From Cyanidium caldarium (taxonomy: Eukaryota > Rhodophyta > Bangiophyceae > Cyanidiales > Cyanidiaceae), in contig JANCYW010000003.1 in NCBI GenBank assembly GCA_026184775.1, positions 310,001-374,000 on the forward strand: a stretch of 64,000 nt of DNA. Direction: 5' to 3'. The notes beneath the pieces were generated by a model. The model was not told the origin of the DNA and searched no databases. It saw only the letters and a list, made by a program, of their open reading frames with translations. Positions 1 through 8,762 of this stretch are shown here, piece after piece. Within the stretch, counting starts at the first letter, position 1; the number at the start of each line of letters is the position of its first letter. A program made the position numbers and the translations under genes.

Positions 1-53
1 ATGCACGACTAACCCGTCGGCGCTGTGCACAACAGCTGGCGCCATGCGCACAG
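1..53 (+). other. Probable 3' end of a spliceosomal intron
   Basis: Bases 7-13 read GACTAAC, a good match to the eukaryotic branch-point consensus, with the candidate branch A at 12. The segment ends in CACAG at 49-53, about 41 nt downstream, a normal branch-to-acceptor distance. The codons straight after 53 encode AYLIP, the conserved residues just downstream of helicase motif I (GxGKT). The P-loop should then lie in an exon left of the window. The frame stays open through these 53 bases, but reading through gives a P-loop region with no GKT (LAPCAQ at that place), which argues for splicing. Confidence 0.6.
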
Positions 54-1241
54 GCCTATTTGATTCCCACACTACGCCGCATCCTGCAAACAATGGCGTC
101 CGCTGAGGCAGCATCGCCCGGAGCGCAGTTGCTGGTGGTGGCGCCGTCGCACGAGCTGGCGGTGCAGGTGTCGCGAGAGGTGGAGCGCTTCGCATCGCTG
201 GGGGTGCGCTGCGTCTGCCTGATCGGCACCGCCAACATCGAACGTCAACTGGAGCGCTTGCGCGAGCGCACGCCGCAAGTGCTGGTGGGCACTCCCGGCC
301 GCCTGGTGCAGTTGGCGGTGGAGCGGCGCGGGCGCCGACTGGCACTGGCGCCGCACGCCACGATCGTCGTCGACGAAGCCGACCGCTGTCTGGAGGGAGT
401 GCACGCTGCGGACACGAGGCGCCTATTGGAGTGGGCGCGCGACTCGGGCCGGGCACCAAGCGGTCAGGCCGCCGCGCGTCAATTCCTGTTTGTGTCGGCC
501 ACCGGCGATGCCACTGCGGTGCTGCAGGCGGTACCGCGAACGCGGCCACCGCGTCCGTTTCTGTTGTGCGTGCGACCGGTGAATGCAGTTGGTCCGGTGA
601 TTCTAGCGCCGTCGCTGCGCCACTTTTACATGCGCGTGCCGAGCCACCTCCGCCTCGACCACATCCGGCGACTGACCTATGCGGTATCGCGGCTGCTCCA
701 GTCGGGCATCGACCCGGCGCAGGGCACACCGGCGCCGACGGCGCTGGCCAAGATGCGCCGCCAGGAGATGACCAATCAGGAGGTGGTGCCGACCATTGTG
801 TTTGTCACCGATCAGCACATGGCCAACGTGTATGCGCATGCGCTGGATCAGCACGGGGTGTACGCGGCGGCCATCTCGGGCGGGCTGGCCATGGGCGGCC
901 CGGCCGCCGACAAGCGCGAGCGCGCCGATGTCATGGCCGCGTTTCGGAAAGGCGCCATTCGGGTGCTGGTGACCACCGAACTGGTGGCGCGTGGCCTGGA
1001 CTTTCCCCACGTGGGGCTGATCGTCAACGTGGGCGTGCTGCCCACCGACACCGCGCACTATGCGCATCGTGCCGGGAGAGCCGGTCGCATGGGCCGCCGC
1101 GGCATCGTCGTGAACCTGCTGGCGGAGGACGATGTGGCCGCATTGCGCCTGCTGCATCGACTGGTTGAGCCGGCCGGTATCCAGTTGATGGAGTGCGCCT
1201 TCACCCACGGGGTGCTCTACTGGGAGACGCCCGGAAAGTAG
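54..1241 (+). CDS. DEAD-box RNA helicase, 3' exon (5' part outside window)
   Basis: ATP-dependent RNA helicase of the DEAD-box family, entering from the left edge. Visible motifs in order: AYLIP following motif I, Ia-like APSHELA, Ib TPGR, motif II DEAD (VVDEADR), motif III SAT, then the second RecA domain with TTELVARGLD (motif V) and HRAGRAGRMG (motif VI). The Q motif and Walker A are not in the window, most likely on the upstream exon. The central loop between motif III and domain 2 is long (Pro/Arg-rich, then LRHFYMRVP). Some plant organellar DEAD-box proteins have a similar layout, but the subfamily cannot be fixed here. The final stop is at 1239-1241. Confidence 0.9.
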   Translation, partial: AYLIPTLRRILQTMASAEAASPGAQLLVVAPSHELAVQVSREVERFASLGVRCVCLIGTANIERQLERLRERTPQVLVGTPGRLVQLAVERRGRRLALAPHATIVVDEADRCLEGVHAADTRRLLEWARDSGRAPSGQAAARQFLFVSATGDATAVLQAVPRTRPPRPFLLCVRPVNAVGPVILAPSLRHFYMRVPSHLRLDHIRRLTYAVSRLLQSGIDPAQGTPAPTALAKMRRQEMTNQEVVPTIVFVTDQHMANVYAHALDQHGVYAAAISGGLAMGGPAADKRERADVMAAFRKGAIRVLVTTELVARGLDFPHVGLIVNVGVLPTDTAHYAHRAGRAGRMGRRGIVVNLLAEDDVAALRLLHRLVEPAGIQLMECAFTHGVLYWETPGK

Positions 1242-1704
1242 AGGGAGCAGAGCGCACGCGCCAGGACGTAAACGTCTCGAGCGACACGGAGAGAGAAGCG
1301 CGTTGGAATGGTTGTTCCAGCAGTGGGATTGCGTCCGCGATATCAGGCACTAGAGTGACCGCGGCGTCTCCACGGAAACTCCCTCCCTCTCTCTGTCTTT
1401 CTCTCTTATCGCGGTATTCGGCACCGTCTCCCACCCGCGGCACGGGGCACGACACGCATCGCCGGACCCCGCCGCCCTCCCCATCGAACGACGTGCCGAT
1501 GCGCGCCGGCCGAAATCGGGCGGCCGCCTCGGGCGCGCAGCGGAAACGGAAGAACAGGCGGTGCGCGCGTGGGCACTGGGCCGCACAACGACGTCAAGGC
1601 GCGCGCGCTTGTGAGACATCGAAGACGCTTCGGGCTAGGCAGCTGTTGGGAGCGTGTTCAGAAAGCGACAGTGTCGTTGTGGGTAGGAAGAGGGGTGGGG
1701 TTGC
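1242..1704. other. Intergenic, 463 bp
   Basis: No credible gene. It holds a pyrimidine tract around 1380-1409 (CT-rich, nearly no purines). Short open frames here lack family resemblance. It may be the promoter and 5' leader of the DUF3110 gene. Confidence 0.5.
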
Positions 1705-4098
1705 ATGGCGGGACAGGTGTCTGCAGGGGTAGGCGGTGCGGCGAGCGGGAGGCGGGAAGGGCCTCGACCGGACGGTTGGTGGTCACGGTGGCGGTGGGGA
1801 GCGGCAACGGCGGCAGCGGCGGTTGCGTCGGATGCATCAGCCTCGGAGTGGTGGGATGAGGGCGTGTTAGGGCGGCCGCCGTCACGGCGCGAGGGTCTGG
1901 TGGGGGCGCTACCGGCCATCAAGTCGCCGCAGCGGCCGCGTAGGGAGCGCGGGGCTGCCCCCACGGGCGCGCTGCACTGTTATGTGGTGGCGCCGAGTCG
2001 CGGCGCTCGGTTGCGGTCGCGCGAGAGCAACGCCGCCCTGGTAGGAGGTACGAACGCGGCAGTTACCGCGGGGATTGCGGGATTGTCGGCGGGCCGGCAG
2101 TGGCCGGGCGCTTCTGCGCCATCCGACGAGCGGAACTGGGACGAGGCCGAGCGCCGCCGCTGGCGTGAGTTGTTTCGAGAAATGCTGTCGCTGTTCGAGG
2201 CAAGTGACCGCATCGATGCCTGCGTGCTCGACGGACGTCTGAGTATCCTGCCGGTGCGGCCGTCTTCGTGGCGCGCGCCACCGTCCACGTGGCCACGCCC
2301 ACGCCTGGCGGCGCCCAGCGGCACCATGACCAGTGGCGATGCATTTCGCGAGCGCGCCGACGAAGTGTCGCGCATCATGCTCGGCCGATGGCAACGCAAG
2401 CGCGGCCTGGGCGGTGGTGGTGGCTTGTGGGGCCTGCTGGGTTTTGGGCCTTGGGTGACGGATGGGGCGCTGCCGGGCAGCATGGGAGAGCGAATGGCGA
2501 GTACGGATGCTCCCGACACGCGTCAAGATGTCGATGCTGTTGATGTCACAGCCGAGGACATGAAGCCGGCAGCTGCAATGGGTGCTCCGGAACTGCCTGC
2601 CTGGCCGTTACAGCGCTGGCTGGAGCGGCTGTGGGATCTGATTTGGGAGCAGGTAGGCCCGCCGCCTGGCGAGTCACCCACTCCATTCATTTTGGAGGCG
2701 GTGAAGCGGGCGGCCACCGAGTCGTGGTATAACGAGCTGGAGCGCCTGCAGCCGTTTGTGCCCAGCACTGAATGTGGCGCCGCGGGCGAATCGCCGCAAC
2801 GGCAGCGGCTACGAAGCGCGGACTCGGCAGCGGCGAGCGTTGGTCTGGACAACGGGGGCAACGCTGAGCGAGAGTCGCGGGCAGGCGTGGCGCGCTCGAA
2901 CGCCGCGCGCACCTGGCGTTCTAGCGGCAACGCTTCGTTGTCGTCGTCGCGCAGCACGTTCATTGGCGCGGGACTGGCCCCGGGGGGAGCGGTGCCGACC
3001 GCGACCGCCACCACGACCGCTTCCGCGGTGAGGATGGATGCACAGAATGAGTGTTGCGGGGAGTCGATGCGGCGACACGACGCTCGGCATGGGCGCACTG
3101 CCATCGGCGATCCGGACGCGACCGATAACGGTGTCGATTTCGGCTATCACGACGATCATACCCACCACACCCATGCGGTGCGGGAGAACGATGTCGCCGT
3201 TGAGACCGGTCGCCATGGCGAATTATCTGACGATAGCGCATCGGGCGCAGATGTGTCACTGGCCGAGGCAAACGCCGATGCCGCCGCCTTGTCCGCGCCC
3301 GATGTAACGCTGCACTCGCCTGAGCGCGACATCGCCATGGCACCGCCTGCTGAGGACGCCGCCGCGGTCTCGCCGCTCTCCGACCGAGTGCACCCCGCCG
3401 AGACAGCGCTCACCGCCTGGCCGCTGCACGGCACCGTGGACGTGTCGGTGGTGGTATATGAGATGAACGTGCAGCAAGGCATGTACTACGAATTTGTAGG
3501 CGTGCAGACCGAAGCCGGCATCGCGGTGGTGCTGTTTGAGGACATGACCAATGCCTGCAACTTTGCAGCGGAGCTGATCGGCCCGGAGTACCCCAACATG
3601 ACCTTTGAGCCGATCGACGTGAGCGCGGCACTGGAGATGGGCTACTTCGAGCGGCGGCATCTGTTGTTGATCCGTGGCCAAGACACCCTACCGTCGCAGC
3701 TGCGGCGCGTGCCCGGCACTTTTGGGGACGCGCCCGAGCGACCCACCAAGCACATCGGCATGTGGAATGTGTCCGCGTACGAGCATCTGCTGGAGATCAC
3801 CCCGGAAGACGAGGAGCTCTACCTGCGCTACGCTGTTGCCGAACGCGAGCACGAGCTGCGCGAGCGCGGCTTCCAGGCGGAGCCGCTGGCGCTCGGCGAT
3901 GGTACCAACTGCATTCAGGGCACCATGCCGTTGGAGGCGTGCCGTGAAGGTAGCGCTCGTCGGGAGCGCGGGTTTTTGTATCGAGTGGTGCCGCGCCCGG
4001 CCAACGGCCCGATCTCTGTCTCCGAGTCGCCGGCGGCGGAGGCAGCGACCACAACCGACACCGAAAGCACCAACGGGTACCTCGGCGACATGCATTGA
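1705..4098 (+). CDS. DUF3110-domain protein, probably plastid
   Basis: A 797-aa protein. Residues about 578-650 match the DUF3110 family known from cyanobacteria and plastids: a strand such as VSVVVYEMN, then VVLFEDMTNACNFAAELIG, equivalent to the family's VVLMFEDEDDA-RYA motif, and FEPIDV. The rest is low complexity, Gly/Ala/Arg-rich and poorly conserved, with a patchy Trp/Glu-rich helical stretch around 130-350. Molecular function of DUF3110 is unknown. Plastid location is inferred from the cyanobacterial family. The first ATG of the frame is used as the start. The long N-terminal region is not recognised, so a later start is possible. Confidence 0.7.
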   Translation: MAGQVSAGVGGAASGRREGPRPDGWWSRWRWGAATAAAAVASDASASEWWDEGVLGRPPSRREGLVGALPAIKSPQRPRRERGAAPTGALHCYVVAPSRGARLRSRESNAALVGGTNAAVTAGIAGLSAGRQWPGASAPSDERNWDEAERRRWRELFREMLSLFEASDRIDACVLDGRLSILPVRPSSWRAPPSTWPRPRLAAPSGTMTSGDAFRERADEVSRIMLGRWQRKRGLGGGGGLWGLLGFGPWVTDGALPGSMGERMASTDAPDTRQDVDAVDVTAEDMKPAAAMGAPELPAWPLQRWLERLWDLIWEQVGPPPGESPTPFILEAVKRAATESWYNELERLQPFVPSTECGAAGESPQRQRLRSADSAAASVGLDNGGNAERESRAGVARSNAARTWRSSGNASLSSSRSTFIGAGLAPGGAVPTATATTTASAVRMDAQNECCGESMRRHDARHGRTAIGDPDATDNGVDFGYHDDHTHHTHAVRENDVAVETGRHGELSDDSASGADVSLAEANADAAALSAPDVTLHSPERDIAMAPPAEDAAAVSPLSDRVHPAETALTAWPLHGTVDVSVVVYEMNVQQGMYYEFVGVQTEAGIAVVLFEDMTNACNFAAELIGPEYPNMTFEPIDVSAALEMGYFERRHLLLIRGQDTLPSQLRRVPGTFGDAPERPTKHIGMWNVSAYEHLLEITPEDEELYLRYAVAEREHELRERGFQAEPLALGDGTNCIQGTMPLEACREGSARRERGFLYRVVPRPANGPISVSESPAAEAATTTDTESTNGYLGDMH

Positions 4099-4430
4099 GT
4101 GGGAGCGGGCATATTTTTCCAGTAAGGAATGGTAGCTGGTGGCAGGAGCGCGCATGGTAAACGTCATGGGACGGGTCGATGCCCCGGATGTGCAGGCAAT
4201 GCGCGGCAACGCCGCCGCCGCCGCCAAAAGGGCGACACGCATTCGGGATCGATGCGCGGAGAAGCGGCGAACGGAAGAATATGTACAATATGCGACATGG
4301 GGCTTGGATGTCTCGGCAGAGCGCGCTCCGTTGCCCCGCCGCGACGGACCGCCGAGGACGTCTCGCGGGCGTCTACCCGTCCTCATCGGGGGCCGTCACT
4401 GCCGCCGGCCCACCCGATAGACCTCTTCCG
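4099..4430. other. Intergenic, 332 bp
   Basis: Contains the 5' side of an open frame that continues into the next gene, but without conserved protein sequence. Probably 3' UTR plus promoter. Nothing else seen. Confidence 0.4.
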
Positions 4431-5444
4431 ATGCACTCGCTGCCTTTCTTCACTACCAGCCCATTTCTCACCTCGCGCTACGCTCTCCGTCAACGTCATC
4501 TCCGCCACCAAACGACTCCCACTTCCACCGTGACCCGTCCATCGTCTCCCATCGCTCAAGCGGGCGAGCACGATCTGACGGTGGTCGGTGCCGGCGTGCT
4601 GGGACGCCGCATCGCCCAACAGTGGCACGAGCTCCACGCCGACGCCGTCATCCATGCGGAGACGCTGAGCACTGCGGCACACGCCGGGCTGAAGGCGGCG
4701 CACCCGTTTTTGCAGGTGCGCACCGCCGACACGGTCGACGTGCCGCGCACACCGCAGGTGGTGTTCTGCGCACCGCCGAGCGGCACTGCCGACTATGTCG
4801 ACGCCGTGCAACGAGCAGTGGAACGGGTGTGGTCGGGTGATGCGGGCACTTTGGTGTTCACCTCATCGGTGGGGGTGTATGCGGAGCCGTCTGCGGACGA
4901 GGACGCATCGCCGCTCACCGAGCAGTCGCCGGTGACCGCGGACGCCGGCCACAGTAGCAACGCCGCCAAACTGCTGGCCTGTGAGCGCGTGGTGCTCGAT
5001 GCGGGCGGTACGGTGGTGCGACTGGCCGGTCTGTACACGCTGGAACGCGGACCACATCACGTGTGGTTGACGCGCGGACGTGCCACCGGTGACCCGAACG
5101 GGCTGATCAGCCTGATCAGTTATGATGATGCGGCGCGGGCGATCGTGGGCGCCCTCGTGCGGCAACTGCGCCGCGAGACGCTGTTGGTGGTGGACGGCTG
5201 CCCGATGACGCGGCGGGCGATATGCGCCAGCGCGCGCCAGAGTCGTCGCTACCAGATGCATGCCATGCCGCAGTTTGTGAGTGCGACCGGGGAGGCATTC
5301 CTGGAACGGCCACCGCACGGCCGTCGTTACGACAATACCTACACCCGGCGGTTGCTGGGCGATTTCCAGCCGGCGGACGCGTCCTTCGCGGCGTTTATGG
5401 ATCAAGTGGCGGCGGCGGAGACCGCGGCCCCGTCGGCCGCCTAG
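4431..5444 (+). CDS. YeeZ-like atypical SDR (NAD(P)-binding Rossmann protein)
   Basis: A 337-aa protein with a Ser/Thr/Arg-rich leader of about 45 residues, typical of an organelle transit peptide, followed by a Rossmann fold: TVVGAGVLGRRIA (dinucleotide loop), FCAPPSGTADY, then TSSVGVYAE and RLAGLYTLERGPH, which correspond to the SSxGVYG and RLaGIYGPgR motifs of YeeZ-like epimerases. The usual SDR YxxxK pair is missing (SNAAK at that place), as in atypical SDRs. The open frame extends back to 4179, but ATG 4431 begins the likely transit peptide. Substrate unknown. A distant relative lies at 18029-19417 and shares the SSVGVYAE string. Confidence 0.75.
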   Translation: MHSLPFFTTSPFLTSRYALRQRHLRHQTTPTSTVTRPSSPIAQAGEHDLTVVGAGVLGRRIAQQWHELHADAVIHAETLSTAAHAGLKAAHPFLQVRTADTVDVPRTPQVVFCAPPSGTADYVDAVQRAVERVWSGDAGTLVFTSSVGVYAEPSADEDASPLTEQSPVTADAGHSSNAAKLLACERVVLDAGGTVVRLAGLYTLERGPHHVWLTRGRATGDPNGLISLISYDDAARAIVGALVRQLRRETLLVVDGCPMTRRAICASARQSRRYQMHAMPQFVSATGEAFLERPPHGRRYDNTYTRRLLGDFQPADASFAAFMDQVAAAETAAPSAA

Positions 5445-5608
5445 TGACTGGCGAGCGCCCTGAACGATGATTAGAACGATTCCAATGCACCACGCTGAAC
5501 GCATTAGGCAATGTGGATACGCAGCATCAACCCATATCACCATCTTTCATATGAGTTTAGGGCGCCGACGGCCGTGGTCGACCCGTCGGCGGCATCGACC
5601 CGACAGCG

Positions 5609-6526
5609 TCAACGGCGCGGTGGTGGTGGCGCCTGCGCCAAGTAGCGAATCATCCGCAAGTCGGCGGCGACCAGCGGGCGCACCTTGTTGTATCCGATCA
5701 GTATCACTGCCGCCACCACATCGGCAGCGGCGGTGGGCAGCACGCCGCATCGAAACGTCACCGCCGCCTGCGTGTCTCGCGGTAGCAGCGCGAACAGGCG
5801 TTCGTTGGCCGGGATCACCCGCAGCTCGGCAAAGTAGCGCTCGACCGGGTCATCGGGCGGCGGCAACAATCCACTGGTCTCCCATTCCGCCCAGTCGACT
5901 GCGGGCAATTCCCGGGACCGCACCACCCCGCGGCACGCCCATACGTGTCCGGTGCTGGCACTCAACACCAACACGGTGCTGGTGAACGGACATGCGTCGA
6001 ACAGCGCGTCGACCAACCAGGTCAAAGTCGCACGCCACGGTCGGCTCACCTGGCGCGCCTCATCGTCGCCACCACTGGCCACCCAGACAGTTGCCGGCTC
6101 CAGCACTCCGTCGCGCACCGCCACAGGCGCAGTGCTCCGCACCGGCACCCGCACACTGCTCACCGCATACACCAACAGCAGACCGGCCGCGGCCACGCCC
6201 AGAATGTCCGTACGCGCCGCCCTTGGCCCCGCCGCCAACACGTCGCCCCCCACCGCCCGACTCCACAGCAGCACCAACATGCACACCGACCCGATCAGTA
6301 AACTGACACGGCTGTAAGGCCGATCCGCTTGCATCATCTGCACCCCGAGCGGCCAGACCCGCGCTCGCGCTGCTCTCGACCAGCGCGTCCCCGATACGGC
6401 CGACAACCGGTCACCCCCCGAACATATCCATCGCCCAACGCCATACCCTACTCGCCACGATAACGGTCGTCTATGGTGTGCTCGTTGCCACGTGCTACTC
6501 GCGTTGCCCACACCCGCCACAAACAT
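5609..6526 (-). CDS. CCB4/CCB2-like cytochrome b6f cofactor assembly protein
   Basis: CCB proteins help attach heme ci covalently to cytochrome b6 in the plastid. This 305-aa frame has an N-terminal leader starting MFVAGVG (Phe at position 2, as in red-algal plastid transit peptides). Two hydrophobic segments follow around residues 70-115 (LLIGSVCMLVLLWSRAVGG and ILGVAAAGLLLVYAVSS), then a soluble domain with PFTSTVLVLS, FAELRVIPANERLFALLP and ILIGYNKVRPLVAADLRMI. The spacing and residues fit the CCB4/CCB2 (DUF2930) family. A shorter start at 6337 (MMQADRP) just before the first membrane helix is possible. It is divergent from eIF3d across 187 bp. Confidence 0.7.
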   Translation of the reverse strand: MFVAGVGNASSTWQRAHHRRPLSWRVGYGVGRWICSGGDRLSAVSGTRWSRAARARVWPLGVQMMQADRPYSRVSLLIGSVCMLVLLWSRAVGGDVLAAGPRAARTDILGVAAAGLLLVYAVSSVRVPVRSTAPVAVRDGVLEPATVWVASGGDDEARQVSRPWRATLTWLVDALFDACPFTSTVLVLSASTGHVWACRGVVRSRELPAVDWAEWETSGLLPPPDDPVERYFAELRVIPANERLFALLPRDTQAAVTFRCGVLPTAAADVVAAVILIGYNKVRPLVAADLRMIRYLAQAPPPPRR

Positions 6527-6713
6527 GCCACAGCGTATACCGTGTGTTTGCCCACCCCCGCCGCCATCTTCAGCACACGGATCGTGCGATTTCGCCTGGA
6601 CGCCGCGGCGCGCGCGCGTGCTTTCCGGCGTTGTTCCGCTCGCCACCGGTCTCCTCTGTGGGTGTGGGTGTGGGTGCTCCCTTTGCGACGCTCTGTCTCC
6701 GTCATATCCAGCG

Positions 6714-8714
6714 ATGAGCACTGCCAGACAGTCTGGCAATAGCCACACCTCGTTGAAGGATCGCTTGAGCGTGTTGGATAATCCAGACGGTTGGGGACCA
6801 CCGTTGCACGTGCCGCCGATGCGGTTCCAGGACGTGCCGTACGCGCCGTTCTCGGCGTCGGATCGCTACGGGAGGGTGGCGGAAATCGGTAGTGGTGTGG
6901 GTGGCGGGGTTGGGTATGGTGCTCACGGTGGAGGGGGACAGGAGGATGAGCGTGACGATTACGGCGGGCGGCGCGGGCGTCGTTTTGGTCGGGGGCGGGA
7001 GCGGCAGCGTTGGGGCGAGTCGGGCGGGGCGGCCGGGGAGGAGGACGGCGGCGGGAGTATGGCAGGTGCCACTGCCGATCCCGACGGATTTACGCTGGTG
7101 GAGGTGCCCGGTCGATCGGGCGATCGTAACGCCGGTTCGGCGTATGCCGCCTCGGGATCGACGTATCGGGAGCGCGGTGGAACGTACGGGTCGCGTCCGT
7201 TCGGGCGCCGCGGCCTGAGCGGATACGGACGGTCCGCAGCACCAACGTCAACGCCGCCACCAAGATCTGCACCCCCTGGTGAGACCGGCGCGGGTGGCGC
7301 CTGGGCAGCGGCCGCGGCTCGTAGTGCCCGGCCGGCGCCACCTTCCGCGGCGGCTTCGGCGGCGGCTGCGACCACCGGCACCAACGCGTTTGCGGCGATC
7401 ATGGCGGCGGCGGCAGTGGCACCGGCGGCGAACCTGGCTAGTGGTCTGTCCACGGGCGATGCGCGCGCCGACGGCTCGCTGCAAGACGCGTTGCAGTTGG
7501 CCGGGGTGGAGGTGCAGCCCGGCTGGGTACCGCTGGAGGAGATCGCCTTTGCCAAGCTGAACAAACTGGAGGGCGACGGCGAGCTGCCATCGGCCGAGGA
7601 GCTCATCGACGCCGGCTCACTGGAGTACTACGACAAGAGCAACGACCGCATCTCCTGCAAGCAGCCCAAAGTGTTGGCGCGCTTTGAACATCGCGCGTTT
7701 CACTACGTGAGCACCAGCGAGGACCCGCTGTTGATGCGGCTGTGGCGCGAGTCGGGCGATCGCCCCGCAGACGACAACTCGGCGGCGCCGCGGCGCGTCT
7801 TTGCCACCGGCACCGTGGCGGCGCTGCTGATGGCCTCGACGCGCACCTGCCTGCCGTGGGATGTGATCGTGGAGCGGCGTGGCGATGCGCTCTTCTTCGA
7901 CAAGCGCCGCGGCAGCCAGATCGATCTGATCACCGTGAACGAGAACGCGCACGGCATCGGCGGATCGTTGGCCAGCGCGATGTCGTCGATGAGTGTGGCC
8001 AACTCGCTCAACAGTCCGCAAAGCTTGGCGCTGGAGGCGACGCTGATCAATCAGAACTTTTCACAGGCGGTGCTGCGGCACGACACCGAACGCTTTCGCT
8101 TTCCGCAACCGAACCCGTGGACGCGCCCCGACGAGCAGGAGGCGTCGATCGGGTATCGCTATCGGCGATGGCGCGCGGCTGCCGACGATTGGGAGCTGTA
8201 CGTGCGTTGCGAAGTGGACGGTGCGCTGGAGGGAGCCGGTGCCGGCCGCAGCGGCGGTGCGAGCCCCGAGTCATCTGGCGCCTCGGCCTTTCTGGTCATC
8301 AAAGCGCTCAACGAAGTGCTGGAGCCGAACCACAAACCGGGCACCGGCGGCGACTGGCGCTCGCGCCTGGACGCGCAACGCGGCGGCGTGCTCGCCACCG
8401 AGCTGAAGAACAACACCGCCAAACTCATCCGCTGGACGGTGCAGGCGCTGATGGCCGGCGCCGACTTTCTCAAACTGGGGTTCGTATCGCGCAGCAACCC
8501 GCGCGATATCAACGCGCACGTCATTCTGGGCACGCAGGTGTACAAGCCGCAGGAGTTTGCCAAACAGATCGGTGTGAACATGCGCAACGCCTGGGCAGTG
8601 CTGGCGCATCTGGTGGAGGCGTGTTATCGACATCTGGGAGACGGAGAGCGGGGTATTCTGTTGCGGGAGCCGCAACGCCCGGCTCTGCGGCTGTACCGAC
8701 TGCCCACTGCGTAA
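6714..8714 (+). CDS. EIF3D: Translation initiation factor eIF3 subunit d
   Basis: eIF3d binds the mRNA entry side of the 40S subunit and carries a cap-binding domain. This 666-aa protein shows the family throughout: the N-terminal motif NPDGWGPP and PYAPFSASDRYGRVA, then a cap-binding region with YDKSNDRISCKQPK, VFATGTVAALLMASTR, WDVIVERRGDALFFDKR, LATELKNNTAKLIRWTVQAL and LKLGFVSR. It is longer than the roughly 550-aa animal protein. The extra length sits between about residues 60 and 270 as a Gly/Arg-rich RGG-like stretch and an Ala/Pro-rich linker. The open frame extends upstream to 6492, but ATG 6714 fits the family start. Confidence 0.95.
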   Translation: MSTARQSGNSHTSLKDRLSVLDNPDGWGPPLHVPPMRFQDVPYAPFSASDRYGRVAEIGSGVGGGVGYGAHGGGGQEDERDDYGGRRGRRFGRGRERQRWGESGGAAGEEDGGGSMAGATADPDGFTLVEVPGRSGDRNAGSAYAASGSTYRERGGTYGSRPFGRRGLSGYGRSAAPTSTPPPRSAPPGETGAGGAWAAAAARSARPAPPSAAASAAAATTGTNAFAAIMAAAAVAPAANLASGLSTGDARADGSLQDALQLAGVEVQPGWVPLEEIAFAKLNKLEGDGELPSAEELIDAGSLEYYDKSNDRISCKQPKVLARFEHRAFHYVSTSEDPLLMRLWRESGDRPADDNSAAPRRVFATGTVAALLMASTRTCLPWDVIVERRGDALFFDKRRGSQIDLITVNENAHGIGGSLASAMSSMSVANSLNSPQSLALEATLINQNFSQAVLRHDTERFRFPQPNPWTRPDEQEASIGYRYRRWRAAADDWELYVRCEVDGALEGAGAGRSGGASPESSGASAFLVIKALNEVLEPNHKPGTGGDWRSRLDAQRGGVLATELKNNTAKLIRWTVQALMAGADFLKLGFVSRSNPRDINAHVILGTQVYKPQEFAKQIGVNMRNAWAVLAHLVEACYRHLGDGERGILLREPQRPALRLYRLPTA

Positions 8715-8762
8715 AATAGCAGGAGTGCGCGCGGTGATCGACACCCGATGCGTGTTATCGTC

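Noticed and set aside
54-1241. Helicase with a naturally lost P-loop (pseudo-helicase)
   Set aside because: The apparent loss comes from reading an upstream segment that ends in a branch-point and acceptor signal; all other motifs are intact, so an intron is the simpler explanation.
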